Shown here in pieces: positions 34,750-45,834 of a stretch of 64,000 bases of DNA (the stretch's first letter is position 1; each line of letters opens with the position of its first letter). Location: NCBI GenBank assembly GCA_030068075.1, contig CM057844.1, forward strand, positions 12,012,001-12,076,000. The letters are read 5' to 3'. This stretch comes from Paguma larvata (taxonomy: Eukaryota; Chordata; Mammalia; Carnivora; Viverridae). A program made the position numbers and the translations under genes. The notes beneath the pieces were generated by a model. The model saw nothing but the letters and a program-made list of their open reading frames with translations. It made no database searches and was not told the origin of the DNA.

Positions 34750-34975
34750 ATCTTTGTGAAGTCTTCAATAGTAGCATTTCATTAACAAATCAGAGCAGCC
34801 ATTTAGTCATTTTCACATTTCTGGGTTGTTCTTACTAATGACTCTTTCAGGGAGGATACAGATGGTAAACTTTCAGACACATCCATAGCTGTGCCCAAGG
34901 CAAAAGAGAGGGATAGGAAAACAGACCCTTCATTATGTTTAAATTTCATTTTCTTAATTTCTATTACCAGCCATC
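34750..34975 (+). repeat. Diverged local duplication, copy 2
   Basis: Counterpart of 33713-33950: 'gcagccatttagtcattttc', 'ttactaatgactctttcag', 'cacatccatagctgtgc', 'ttcattatgtttaaattt' and 'aatttctattacc' in the same order and orientation, about 1.04 kb downstream. Either an old tandem duplication or two copies of an unrecognised repeat. Confidence 0.55.
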
Positions 34976-36080
34976 TTAAGCTGCACCAACATTGACTTGT
35001 ACATTTCTCCTAATAAGCCCACACTGGCTTATTTCATCTTCTCTCCATATTCTGTTTTCGCACCATTATTTATCAGACCCCTGGTATTGGTTCTGTTGGG
35101 TTAATCACTGATGATCTGGCTTATATCAGCTGTGGGTAATATAGGTGTAAAAGCAGCAAGACATGCAATGTCACATCCATTAAATCTTTCTCATAAAAAC
35201 AGATTTGAATTCTTCTTGAGAAATGGATGAAAGCAAGAACTCAGATTCTTGAAAGGTTTTCTCCACTTTTCCCCCTTTTTTCTTTTTCTTTTCTTTTATT
35301 ATTTTTTCTTAAAGTGCAGTTCTTGAAAATACATTTTAGTGTGCAAGGGAGTTAAACTGATCATCAACTGGAAGTCAACTCTGTTCTGCTTGAGGAACCA
35401 TCCAGAAAGGGATATTTAGGTATTCAATATCCTTGTAAGATGAGAGAAGTATAAGAGGAGGAATTAAATCCTCTTTGACATATCATTGCAAAAGGCATTT
35501 AGCTAAAACATTTTTCTACCAAATTGCCCTTTGAAGGTTTTATTGAGATTTACAACTGAGAGGTTTTAGGAGACACTTAAAGAGAGGTGGAAATTCAGCC
35601 GTGATCTGGAATAGGTGTGCTCAGGCAGAAGATGTATGTTTTTGGATGTATGGTACATGAATTTCTCTTTTTGCAACAATTATTATTTAATAATAGATGT
35701 ATCTTACTTCTGTTGCTTTTAACTCTTCAGGTTGCATCTATTTGTTTTATTTCATTTGATCTTAAAACAAGAGCTCCAGCAATAGGAAATGAAGGCACAA
35801 AGCCCACTCAAAGATGGTGGACTTTACTAAAGTCATAGGAGCATTCATGATAGTAGTAAGACTTAGTTCCTGGTCTTCTTTAAGCTGCTCCTTCTTTGTT
35901 TCCCACTTTGTTTCTTTGTTTCTTTCTTTTCTTTATTTCTTACTTCTATGTCAAGTTATGAATGATTATACATATATTTTTATCTTTATGTTTTTAAGTA
36001 AATTATTCTCAAATGTGAGGCAGTACAAAATGAAATAAGGTTGACCCAATAACCGTTTATGATCTACTACTGCTTCTCGG
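34976..36080. other. Single-copy sequence
   Basis: T-rich patch at 35265-35310. No repeat or gene recognised. Confidence 0.45.
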
Positions 36081-36084
36081 GAGG

Positions 36085-36180
36085 AATAGTATGATTTTGT
36101 GGAAAGAGCCTGGGTCTAAAGACAGAAAATGAGTCAAATCTTAGCTCCCTGCCACTTTGACTGAAATGGGTAAGCTGGCC
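36085..36180 (+). repeat. Partial MIR, sense
   Basis: 'gtatgattttgtggaaagag', 'cctgggtctaaagacag' and 'caaatcttagctccctgcc' match the MIR 5' half; the 3' part is not recognisable. Confidence 0.5.
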
Positions 36181-36809
36181 ATTTTTACATTTCTTCAGAC
36201 ATGTATTTCTTTACATTCTGTTTTAAAGGAAATAAATTTAGCAAAACCCATTCCCTCTATGTAAAAAGCCTACTCATCTAGTCTTTCTGAGCTTTATTCT
36301 CCATACATTTCAAAATTCTTTCTAAGGTGACCCTTAATTGGATGGTATTGGCTAGCAGATCTCAGTTACTTGAAATGGCTAACAGTTGTCCTGTGGTTGC
36401 CAAGCATGGTATCTCCTTTTCTTTAAGTGGGATTTCCTAATATTCCAAAAGGAAAGAATGTGGAAGATCTCTACAACATATACAGTTACCAAATCTCTGT
36501 AAGTACTGAATTTCAGTTACAGTCTCTGTTCAGTGTCTTTAAGCTGGTGATCACATCCACATCATCATTTTATGTGGCTACCTTGAGTTTCAATGATGCT
36601 TAAGTTCATTACTTCTAAAGAGAAATGCAAAACAAAACCCCTGCTCTGCAGGGTTCAGATCTCTCCGTGTGGAGGGAGCCTGGAGGTAGTTCTAGATATA
36701 TAGGATAACATAAATCTTGGGAGTTCACAGAAGACACAGATGCCATCCTTCCCCCCAACTCACCACCACCTTTTATGGGTTTTTTCCCAATTTCTAGAAA
36801 TTAAATATT
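36181..36809. other. No recognised feature
   Basis: Single-copy AT-rich sequence. Confidence 0.45.
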
Positions 36810-38049
36810 TTTTTCTAGGATAATTGAAGATTCATAGGCAGTTGTAAGAAATAATATAGAGAAATTCCCTATTCTTTTTACCCAGTCTTAACTATTCTAG
36901 GTCTCTTTCTCTTCCATACAAATTTTAGAGTAGCCCTGTCGGTATCTATATAAAATCTTTCTGTGATTTTGATAGTAATTGCATTAAGCTGGCATATCAG
37001 TTTGGGGAGAACTGACATCATTGTTTTGTCTTCCAATCCATGAACATGGCATTTTCTCTCCATTTATTTACGTCTTCTTTTTTCTTCCATTAATATTGCA
37101 TAATTTTCAGCAAATAAATCCCGTAAATATTTTGTTAGATTCACATCTAAGTATTTCATTTTTTTGAAAGATTGTAAATGGTCTTATATCTAACTTTGGT
37201 GCCATATGTTCTTTGGTAGTATATAGAAATAAATACCAGTTTAGTATGTTTACCTTGTATCCTGAAACCTTGCTGAACTCGCTAGTTGTAGGAGTATTTT
37301 TGTAGATACCTTGTGATTTTCCACATAGATAATGATGTCATCTGCATATAAGAACTATTTATTCTTTTCTGATCTATGTGTGTTTTATTTCCTTTTCCTG
37401 CCATATTTCACTGGCTATAAAACTTTCAGTACTATGTTGAATAAAATTAACAAGGGAGGACATTCTTGCCTTATTCTCAATCTTAGGGAGAAAGCATTCA
37501 GTATTTCACTATTAATTATAATGTTAGTGGGAAGGTTTTTAAAATAGATGTGCTTTATCAGGTCAAAGACATTCCCCTTTTCCCCTGTTTATCCAGGAGT
37601 TTTATCAAGAATTAGTGTTATATTTTGTCAAATGCTTTTTCTACATTGACCAGTATAGTCACATGATTATCCTTCAGCCTGTTAATATTATGGACTATAA
37701 TTGATTGATTTTAACATTGAACCAGACTTACATCCCTAAAATAAACCTTGTTTGGTCATGGTCCATAATTCTTTTTATATATTGTAGATTCTAAATGGTA
37801 GTATTTTTTATAATCATTAAAAGTACTGAAATATTACTCTCTTTTTTGTACTATCTTTGTTTTGTTATCAGGGAAATATTAAGCTTATAAAATCAATTGG
37901 AAAGTATGATTTCCTCTTAAGTTTTTTGGAAGAGATTGTATAGAATTGATTTTAATTATTAAGTTGTACATCTTAAATGTGTGATAGAATTCTCCACTGA
38001 AAGCCTCTGGGCCTGGAGATTATTTGGGGGGTAATTTTTAAATTAAGAA
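36810..38049 (-). repeat. Old L1 ORF2, antisense, part 1
   Basis: A continuous antisense ORF2 signature: 'attttgatagtaattgcatt', 'gtcttccaatccatgaac', 'cttgtatcctgaaacc', 'acattcttgccttattctc', 'gtcaaatgctttttctac' and 'gatttcctcttaag'. The reverse complement is the reverse-transcriptase region of ORF2. All frames are broken. Confidence 0.85.
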
Positions 38050-38405
38050 TAAAATTTCCAAAATAAGTCAGTTAGAGAAAGACAAATGTATGATTTCACC
38101 CATATGTGGAATTAAAGAAACAAAACACATGAACATAGGGGAAGGGAAGCAAAAATAAGATTAAAAACAGAGAAGAAGGCAAACCATAAGAGACTCTTAA
38201 ATACAGAGAACAAACTGAAGTTTGCTGGAGGGGAGGTGAATGGAGTGATGGCCTAATGGGTGATAGGCATTAAGGATGGCACTTGTTGAGATGAGCACTG
38301 GGTGTTACATGTAAGTGATGAATCACTAAATTCTACTTCTGAAATCATTAGTACACTCTATGTTAACTAACTTGGATTTAAATTAAAAAAATAAATAATT
38401 TGAAA
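38050..38405 (+). mobile_element. 5'-truncated carnivore L1 3' end, sense
   Basis: 'gagaaagacaaatgtatg', 'tttcacccatatgtggaatt', 'ccataagagactcttaaata', 'ggatggcacttgttgagatg', 'tgagcactgggtgttacatg' and 'ctaacttggatttaaatt' plus an A-rich tail are the typical 3' end of carnivore L1. It lies in the opposite orientation inside an older L1 and is therefore younger. Confidence 0.88.
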
Positions 38406-39830
38406 AAATTAAAAAAATAAACAAATCTGTAATCACTAAAAATGAAGAATTCAATTTCCTGTCAACTATACTTCAATAAAAAATAAAATAAAATGCTTTT
38501 ATATAATTAAATGCACAGGATCCTGAAAAAAAGAATACATTCCTTAACAGTAAGTTATAGAAACTATCTATTTCATAATCGTTGAAATCCATTTTTCAAA
38601 AAAATGAAACATTTTGTCTAAGTTGCCAAATTTATGTATGTTGAGTTTTTTGAAGAATTCCTTTATTGTATTTTTGTTTTAATTTCTGCAGGGTTTTTAG
38701 TAATATCCCATTTCACTTTTGACATTGGCAGTTTTTATTTTCTACTTTTCTTTGTCAATCCTGCGAGAGGTTTGTAAATTTTACTGATATTTTCAAAGAG
38801 CCAGTTTTGTGTTTTAATGATTTTTTAATTTATTTTTTTTATTTTCAATCTCACTGATTTATTTATCTTTATTATTTATTTTCTTCTGCTTGCTTTGGAT
38901 ATGTTTCGCGGAGTTTTTCCTGTTTGTTTCACTCAGCTTCTTGAATCTGTAAGTTTATGTATGTTGTCAAATTTGGGAAGTTTTCTGCCATTAATTCTTT
39001 AAATATTTTATCAACTTTGCCCTCTTTTTTCACTCCTTCCGAGATTATAATGACATAAATAGTAGATATTTGTTTTAGGGCCACAGATCCCTGAGGTCAT
39101 GTTCATTTTAATTTTTATTCTAACTTCTCCACGTTGTTGAGATTGGTAATTTATATTATTTTATTTTTCTATTCACCGATTCTTTCTTGTCACCTCCATT
39201 CTGCTGTTCAGCTCATCCCTAGAGACATATTTTGGTTATTTTGTTATTTAGTTCTAAAATTTCCGTTTGGCTCTGCTTTATATCTCTTTGTTGAAACTTT
39301 TTATTTCTTTAATGAATATTTTTATTTGTTTGTTTAATCATATTCATCATGTTCATGGATGCATTTTTATCATGGATGGTTTAAAATCTTTGTCAGGTAT
39401 TTCTAATATCTCTGCAGTCTTGGTGGTAGCATTGATTCACTGTCATTTTCAGTTCTGTTTTAGATTTTCTTGGCCCTTAGCATTATGAATGATTTTTTAT
39501 TGAAACCTGCATATATTTATATTACATCATGAGACTTTGGATCTTCTTTAAACCTCTTATTTCAGCTGGCCTTTTCTCACACAGCTCCAGCAGTGCAAGA
39601 TGTTGGAAGGACCATCTCACTACTGTCAGATGAACACAGAATTCCAGGTTCTGTTGACTACCAAGGTGAGGGGGATTCCTTCTTATTGCTGGACCATTGT
39701 TGGAGTTCTAGTTCCCCTCGTGGTGTTCACTGACACTGCAATGAGAGTGCTACCCTCATTGTGTGTAGTAGGTTTCTTAAGAATTAATATAATAATATTA
39801 TAATTCTTAATTAAGAATTATTATTATTTG
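38406..39830 (-). repeat. Old L1 5' half (ORF2 start, ORF1/HAL1-like), antisense, part 2
   Basis: After a second short L1-like tail (38450-38490), antisense ORF2 resumes ('gtctaagttgccaaattta', 'aaagagccagttttgtg'). It is followed from about 38910 by old L1 5'/HAL1-like wording: 'tttgggaagttttctgcc', 'tctaaaatttccgtttgg', 'attgaaacctgcatat' and 'ttatttcagctggcc'. Boundaries are approximate. Confidence 0.7.
39779..39818. repeat. AT-rich palindrome cluster
   Basis: ATTCTTAATTAAGAAT at 39803-39818 is a perfect 16-bp palindrome. Arms aagaatta (39779-39786) and taattctt (39801-39808) form an overlapping hairpin, and TTCTTAAGAA (39774-39783) is a third palindrome. Confidence 0.75.
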
Positions 39831-40210
39831 GCCCTTCTTAGGCAAACAAGTGATCAAATCCTGTCCTGATGTCCCCTTCTTCAGGTAGAATTCATCATTG
39901 GTCATTCTGCCCTATACCAGGATCTTTACATTTCAGCCCCCCTACCACATAGTAGCTTCTGGAAGGTAATGTCCACATTTGACTAACTTCTATCTCTAGA
40001 AGCATAGAAAAAAAACAAGCTTGTTATGTGTCAGTTATGTTTCACTTCCTAAATAGCCTGGCTCATTGGGTACTCTCTCACGGCCGCAGATGTGACCCAA
40101 ATACAAGCCAACTATCTTTGTAAATGTCTATCACTGATCACAAAGAAGGGTTTGAAAGGGAACAGAATATGATTGTGAAGAATAGTCAATAAAAGTCAAA
40201 GTCTGCGTCA
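39831..40210. other. No recognised feature
   Basis: Short single-copy interval without a gene. Confidence 0.45.
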
Positions 40211-40214
40211 GAGC

Positions 40215-40385
40215 AGTTGCAAAATCTTGCAGAAGTTGCCTTGTGACTCTGAGTCTCAGTTTATAGCCTCTACCTATAAAATGTACATATTACTAGCACT
40301 CACCTTATGGAGTTTTTCTAAAATAATGAATTACTTCATGTAAAATCCTTAGCACTATGCCTGTCACATCATAAAAATCAAAGGG
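40215..40385 (+). repeat. MIR, sense
   Basis: 'cttgtgactctgagtctcag', 'cctctacctataaaatgtac', 'actcaccttatggag' and 'ccttagcactatgcctg', then 'cacatcataaaaatc', follow the MIR core and tail. Confidence 0.75.
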
Positions 40386-40429
40386 TTTTTTTCTTCAGTG
40401 ATTGTTGCAAATTCATGCTTAATATCGGT

Positions 40430-41030
40430 GGTAGACAGCATCTAAAATGAGCTCCAATGATCCCTACCTCCTGTGTTTATGCCTTCTTATAATCCCCTTC
40501 CCCTGATTGCAGACTAGACCTACGGATTCACTTCTAACAAACAGAATATGACAAAAATGATGAAATGTCACTTCCAGGACTGTTATAAGACTGTGACTTT
40601 ATATTGCTCACTCTCTCTTGCCCTCTCTTTTGCTTAGTCTGAGGAAAGCTAGCTGCCACGTTGCAAGCTACCCTATGGAGATGATGATGTGGTAAGGAAC
40701 TGTCAAGGCCTGTGACCAAAAGCCAGCCTTCAGTCCAACAGCCTGTGAGGAACTGAATTCCATCAATAGCCACATGAATTATTTTGTAAATTAATCCTTC
40801 CTCAATTGAATTTTGAGATGTCTGCATCCTGTGTCAACTTCTTGATTGCAGCTTTTGAGACACCTAGAGACTGAGAACTCAGTAAGCCTCAGCGAAATTA
40901 AAAAAAAAAATTATTATCATGTCCATTACAGTGGACATGAGCCTCACTTATATTTCTGATTCACAAAATAAATGTCTGTTACTTTAAAACACATGAAGTT
41001 TTGGGATAATTTGCTATACGGTGTTAGGAA
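40430..41030 (+). repeat. Old MaLR/MLT1-like LTR
   Basis: 'ctccaatgatccctacctcc', 'tataatccccttcccctg', 'ttctaacaaacagaatatg', 'gatgaaatgtcacttccag', 'aaagctagctgccac', 'tgtggtaaggaactg', 'aaataaatgtctgttac' and 'agttttgggataatttgc' follow one old mammalian LTR from end to end. About 70 bp near 40880-40950 looks inserted. The minus-strand ORF at 40534-40827 is a by-product. Confidence 0.6.
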
Positions 41031-41744
41031 AAGGATGAAAACCATAAGACCAGTTGGTGATGGTTCTTTAGAATCTTTATATTCAGAAAGTGGCTCATTA
41101 TGGCCATGTTTGTACATTAAGCTGCAGGAGAACTATGGATGGTAGAGACATGTGCCTCTTATTCTGTGCCCCCCACCTGAGGCTCCCACCTCATGTTTAC
41201 CTGGTTGAACATAATTTATAATAAGCACAATATCTGAGGCTGAAGAGCAAAGCGGTGGTGATACGGGGCAGAGAAAAGGAGGAAAAAGAATTAGGACTGA
41301 CATTTTATGCCTTTTAAAAAATCTGACCTTTTGGAAATATCACTGTGTACATTTAAAATATTAATAAAGGCTCTTGTTGTTAGTAGGCGAAGGGGGTTGT
41401 TGTCATCTGTGACCTTTTATTGAAGTAAAAGAAAATTGACAGTTTTATTAGCAATAGAATATCACACGAGAAAATGCAAAGGAGGAATAAAAGCTGCGAC
41501 AGTAGCAATTAGTTATATAAGCTGAATATCATTAGGCAGCTGAGATTTTAGACAAGGGGAGCCATAATATGACTTTGAGCCTTCTCCACTGAAGCCAGTG
41601 TAAATGATGGCTACATTGAGAAGGCACTATTCTTACTCTATTTCTTTTAGAAAGAACATTTAAGTGTATCTCCTTTTTTTTTTTATTTCAGCCAAGATAT
41701 TTCCCTCAAAAAACATCATATAGGTGAGCTTCTAATCCCCTATA
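41031..41744. other. Single-copy sequence, candidate conserved noncoding element
   Basis: Repeat-free. Positions 41380-41620 contain 'gacagttttattagcaatag', 'gcaattagttatataagc' and 'aatatcattaggcagctg', a density of homeodomain-like cores often seen in vertebrate enhancers. No ORF of note. Confidence 0.4.
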
Positions 41745-41940
41745 CATTGCTACCCACTTATGTATCCATTTAACAAATATTTATTAAGTACTCACAATGT
41801 GCTTGACATTTTTCTAGGCTCAGAGGAATCAATGATGAATGACAGAGATAAGGTCCTTGCCCTCGGGGAGCTTATGTTCTAACGGGGAAGACAGAAAATA
41901 AGCAAGCACATAAATATATGTAACTGCTATGTTGTAAAAG
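41745..41940 (-). repeat. L2 3' end, antisense
   Basis: 'aacaaatatttattaagtac', 'tgtgcttgacatttttctag', 'ggtccttgccctcggggag' and 'cttatgttctaacggggaag', then 'aaaataagcaagcac': an unmistakable reversed L2 tail. Confidence 0.85.
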
Positions 41941-42570
41941 CAAGATCTAGAAAGAGCTATCATAAAATAACACCATTCTTTCCCCTCTGCAACTTATTCA
42001 AACCCTCTGTGAAATGAGTTCTTACTCTCTGTGGGTGAAATATTGGTCCAAATCCCAGATCTTCTTCAACTATCATCACTCAACCATAAAAATTTCTCCA
42101 TTAGTTTTTAGACACAAAACAGTTTCATTTAAGTAATAAAAGTATTCAGTCCCCATGGGCTAGTCAAAGCTCTTCATTTATAAATAAATCTGCTCACTTT
42201 ACCAACTAATAGAAGCAGCCACAATCTCTTTCTCACCATGAGTCTTTCCACCTGTTTGGCACCACATAGGAGACAGTTTCCAAAAGGTCCTCCGAAGCCT
42301 CTATTAGGCTGGGGACAAACTGGCTGAGGGACCGAAAATCCAAAGCAAATCAACAGCTCTCCCCAAATTCTCTTCCTCTGAGATGTTACTTCCTTTTTAT
42401 ACACTCAAGGTGAGTGTTGGGCATAGGCCACAAAAACTTTTCTTCTCCCCAATATCCTGTGCAAGATGGCACTTCACACTTCATTTTAGAATGTGCAAAA
42501 ACATGCCACCTACTGGTTCATTCTTAGCTTTTTAGGTCCTGAGCCAGAAACAGAAAGGACTCCCATTACT

Positions 42571-42623
<53 letters not shown>

Positions 42624-43785
42624 ATCATCATCATCTATTCTTTTGTATTTTCTAGGTACTAATAACAGCAATAATTTAAAATAATAAGGTATGGCATAAT
42701 ATGTTATTGAGGTGATAAGCAAGACTTTTTAAGGAGGTAATCCTGCCCTACTGAACAGAATTTACAGAAAGAAAGTAAGGAGGAATAGTAACCTTGAGAT
42801 GACCTTGAGTTTATTTACCAAATAAAATTTAAGCAACTTGAAAGAAGGGATCTTAACTTATGCTCCTATAGCACTACCCATTGTCCCTTGCTCAGCACTA
42901 TTTAATAGTAGATGTGCAACAGTTTTTGTTTTATTAACTAAATGATTGGGGAGATAAAAAACTGAGAAGTCCTTCACTGATATTCTTAGCCATGTGGATT
43001 CATGCCTATTAAAAATGCCATGTGTGTTGCTCAGATTGGTGAGTACAGTTTTAGAGTCTACTAGCCTCTGAGAATTCTTCCTTTTGCACATATTTCCCTT
43101 AAGGTCAGATGCAGTCTTTCGTTTGTTTGTTTGTTTTTTGTCAAGAAAAATCACTTAAAGAAACCTATGATCTGTATTTTAGAGATTGTTAACTTGAAAG
43201 AGAATCTCAGGCTAACGTTTGAACCTGTCTTGGTTTGATATGTGATGCTTCTTTTACTGATATATTTATAGATGCAGAAAGGAAACTTGGACATTTACAG
43301 AAAACTTTATGAATATTTGAAGGAATGCCCATCAAGTGGAGTTAAGAGACTAAGTGCTTTTATAACAGAAAAAAAACAGCTGTCATAGAACCCAAAGTCA
43401 AATGGGAATTGTAAATGTAAACTACATGAAATCCATTTGTTGGAAAAAAAGATATGTCCTTATGAAGGACTCTGAAAGGCGGCCAAGGACTATCTTGACC
43501 ACACTCTCTAGATTATTCAACACTAGTCTAAATGTCAAGCTTACTCCATGTCTAAGAAATTTCTGTTCTCCAATAAGCTGTCAAGTGGAATTCAGGGGCA
43601 ATGTAAGTTGTTTATATAATTTAAGGGTTAAGAGAATATGATTGAGCTAGTTGGACTGACCTTCAGCTATAAGAATTTGAAACCAAAAATGCATGGGAAA
43701 AATGATCATCTTTTTAGGTAATGACAATACAGTCATTAAAGACTGAATCACCTAATAATATATAACAGGTACCCAGTGCTTATAT
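41941..43785. other. Mostly single-copy sequence
   Basis: Holds the ATCT microsatellite at 42571-42636 and a (TTTG)n run near 43120-43136. Two longer ORFs (42858-43154 minus, 98 codons; 43402-43641 plus, 79 codons) have no domain and no splice context. Confidence 0.45.
42571..42636. repeat. (ATCT)n microsatellite with ATC tail
   Basis: About 12 perfect tetranucleotide units followed by four ATC units. A tract this long and pure is likely polymorphic. Confidence 0.95.
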
Positions 43786-43789
43786 TGGT

Positions 43790-43870
43790 TTTCATTCAAC
43801 CTACATTTATTGGTCACGTATTATGTGCCATGCACTGAGCTAGAAACAGAGCATACCAACCATGACATAC
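43790..43870 (-). repeat. L2 3' tip, antisense
   Basis: 'ttcattcaacctacatttat', 'tattatgtgccatgcactg' and 'agctagaaacagagcat' match the reversed L2 tail. Confidence 0.7.
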
Positions 43871-44195
43871 TTTTTGGCACTAAAGGCAAAATGGAAGCCA
43901 TAGTTTTTTTGTTTTTGTTTTTGTTTTTTATGTTGAAGGTCTAATCTTTTGGATATATAGAGTTAAATTAAATATATTCTTGAAGTTAACTTCACTTATT
44001 TCTTTTTTACTTTTTAAATGTGACTTCTAGAAAACTTATTTATACAAGTGGCTCACATTCTATTTCTATTGGATGTCACAGGTCCAGAGGGATCTGCTCA
44101 CACATGGCCACCCATCTGCACTTCAGTCCTACACTGGTCCAAGTCCGGCAGTAGGCTTCAATACTAATTCTATTTACTCATAGCCTAAGTCCATT
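43871..44195. other. No recognised feature
   Basis: A (TTTTTG)-like run occurs at 43903-43929. The rest is single-copy DNA up to the LTR target duplication. Confidence 0.45.
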
Positions 44196-44201
44196 GCTCC
44201 G

Positions 44202-45038
44202 TGCCGGAGTCCAGTTCCGGCTGAGTCCAGGGGTCCCCGAAGGATGGACGGTTAGGCGAAAGGAATGAGAGAGGCACGAGATGTGGTCTGATAACCAAGC
44301 AGGTATCTCTGGCTAGTCTGGCATCTCTCTCTCTCTCTGCCCTGCTGGTCTCAGTGTCTTTATTTAAAAGTAGTGAGTGACATAACAGCAATGAGTGACA
44401 TCCTATCAGTAAGCATAGTTTGAACAATAATGTGTTTTTATCAGCAAAGCGGTGATTTCCTCAATCTTGCAAGTTGTTTTCAAGTTAATTAGCATATAAA
44501 TTTAAGGCAAGGGGAGAAAACAGGGTGTTACCTAGGCCTGCCTATGTTGATTATCTATATAAAGGCCAGGAGTCATTCTGCCTATTCTTCCAACTACAAT
44601 GGGGGAGGTGCATCCCATCTGGCAAGGACAGAATTCCCAATGCTTGTCCTTTGTTTGTGAATGAGTGAATTTACGTAATAGGGGCCCAACGATTTACACA
44701 AATCACACCAATATTCAGCCAGCTCATAACTGCTATCAATTTGTGCAACCCATCCCCAAGATGCAACTTTAAGGTTACTTCTGGCCAGGCTACTCTCATT
44801 CAGATGTAATCCATCAAAGCACGTGCTCCAGGTCCTTCCCTTTTATCTAAAAGCCATAAAACAAAAGAACATTTTACATTCCTTGGGGCCAAGGAGTGTA
44901 ACTCAAGAAATCCAAGCCTGAAAAATTATTTGGAAGGAGGTAAGACTAGGTGCCATTTTGGCCGGTGGGAGCTTTGCTTCAACCACCTTTTCCACACAGG
45001 GAGGGTCTCTACCTGTGAGCCCAAAATGGCTCCCAACA
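44202..45038 (-). mobile_element. Class II (ERVK/IAP-like) solo LTR, antisense
   Basis: An 837-bp element. Read on the minus strand it starts TGTTGGGAGCC, the opening shared by IAP and other class II LTRs, and ends CTCCGGCA. Six-base flanks GCTCCG (44196-44201) and GCTCGG (45039-45044) differ at one position, as expected for an aged 6-bp ERVK target duplication. An AATAAA (minus strand, 44359-44364) sits about 160 bp before the 3' end. No internal retroviral coding sequence is present. The 80-codon and 64-codon minus-strand ORFs inside it are not viral proteins. Confidence 0.85.
44359..44364 (-). promoter_or_regulatory. LTR polyadenylation signal
   Basis: TTTATT on the + strand, AATAAA on the LTR sense strand, preceded there by an A/T-rich 'ttttaaataaa' context that could also serve as a TATA-like element. 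The position fits the R region. Confidence 0.6.
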
Positions 45039-45208
45039 GCTCGGAATCTCTGATAAGTGGCATTTAGCCCTTCTGTCTGGATGTATAAGATGCTCAAGTC
45101 TTTATCTAAGCCTGCATCTCAAGTACAGGACTGTTTATGAAAACATTTTATAATATTTTTCCTTGGGTAAGTGTGTGCCAAACTTTAAAAATGACTTTAA
45201 AAATGTCC

Positions 45209-45412
45209 CTGGGTGGCTCTGTTGGTTGAGCGTCTGACTTTGGCTCAGGTCATGTTCTCACAGTTCATAAGTTCGAGCCCCATATTGGGCTCTGTGCTGA
45301 CAGCTCAGAGCCTGGAATCTGCTTCAGATTCTGTATCTCCCTATCTCTCTACCCCTCCCCACTCATGCTCTCTCTCTCTCTGTCTTTCAAAAATAAATAA
45401 ACATTTAAAAAA
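45209..45412 (+). repeat. CanSINE, sense, 5' slightly truncated
   Basis: Starts at 'ctgggtggctctgttgg', lacking the usual first bases. It continues 'gctctgtgctgacagctcag' and 'ctctctacccctccccac', with tail 'aaataaataaacattt'. Target duplication of about 17 bp (45193-45210 and 45413-45429, ctttaaaaatgtccct type) overlaps the head by a base or two. Confidence 0.95.
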
Positions 45413-45429
45413 ACTTTTAAAAAGTCCCT

Positions 45430-45570
45430 TAAGAGAAAATACAGGACTTTTATTAAACCCTTAGAGTCGTAAAACTTCTTCATCCAGATTGAATATCAAA
45501 ATATCAGAATATTTGCCATAGATATTAACTATTACAGGAAAGTTTTGGACAATAATCATCAGTAATTAAC

Positions 45571-45610
<40 letters not shown>

Positions 45611-45834
45611 TTTAGAAAACTGAAGAAAACCAAAGAAGAAGATACAAGAGAACAGTTCTGGTTGGAATATAGATATGACTGAGTATGTAAATGAAAAGTC
45701 TCTTCAAAGAGATATAAGGATAAATAACTGGTTATAAATTGACAGCAATTTCAGATAGTGACCTGTTTTTTTTCTCAAGAACTTCCTAGGTATTATTTTA
45801 CATACTTTTGTAGTTTGGGAAATGTCTTTGTGGT
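45430..45834. other. No recognised feature apart from an ATT run
   Basis: Contains a (ATT)n microsatellite of about 13 units at 45572-45610. Confidence 0.6.
45572..45610. repeat. (ATT)n microsatellite
   Basis: About 13 uninterrupted ATT units. Confidence 0.95.

Noticed and set aside
40921..40980. Short poly(A) plus AATAAA as a processed pseudogene end
   Set aside because: The AATAAATG belongs to the old LTR consensus; no upstream mRNA-like sequence.
44185..45097. Possible retroviral coding remnants around the class II LTR
   Set aside because: No gag, pol or env similarity beside it; homology ends at the target duplication, so it is a solo LTR.
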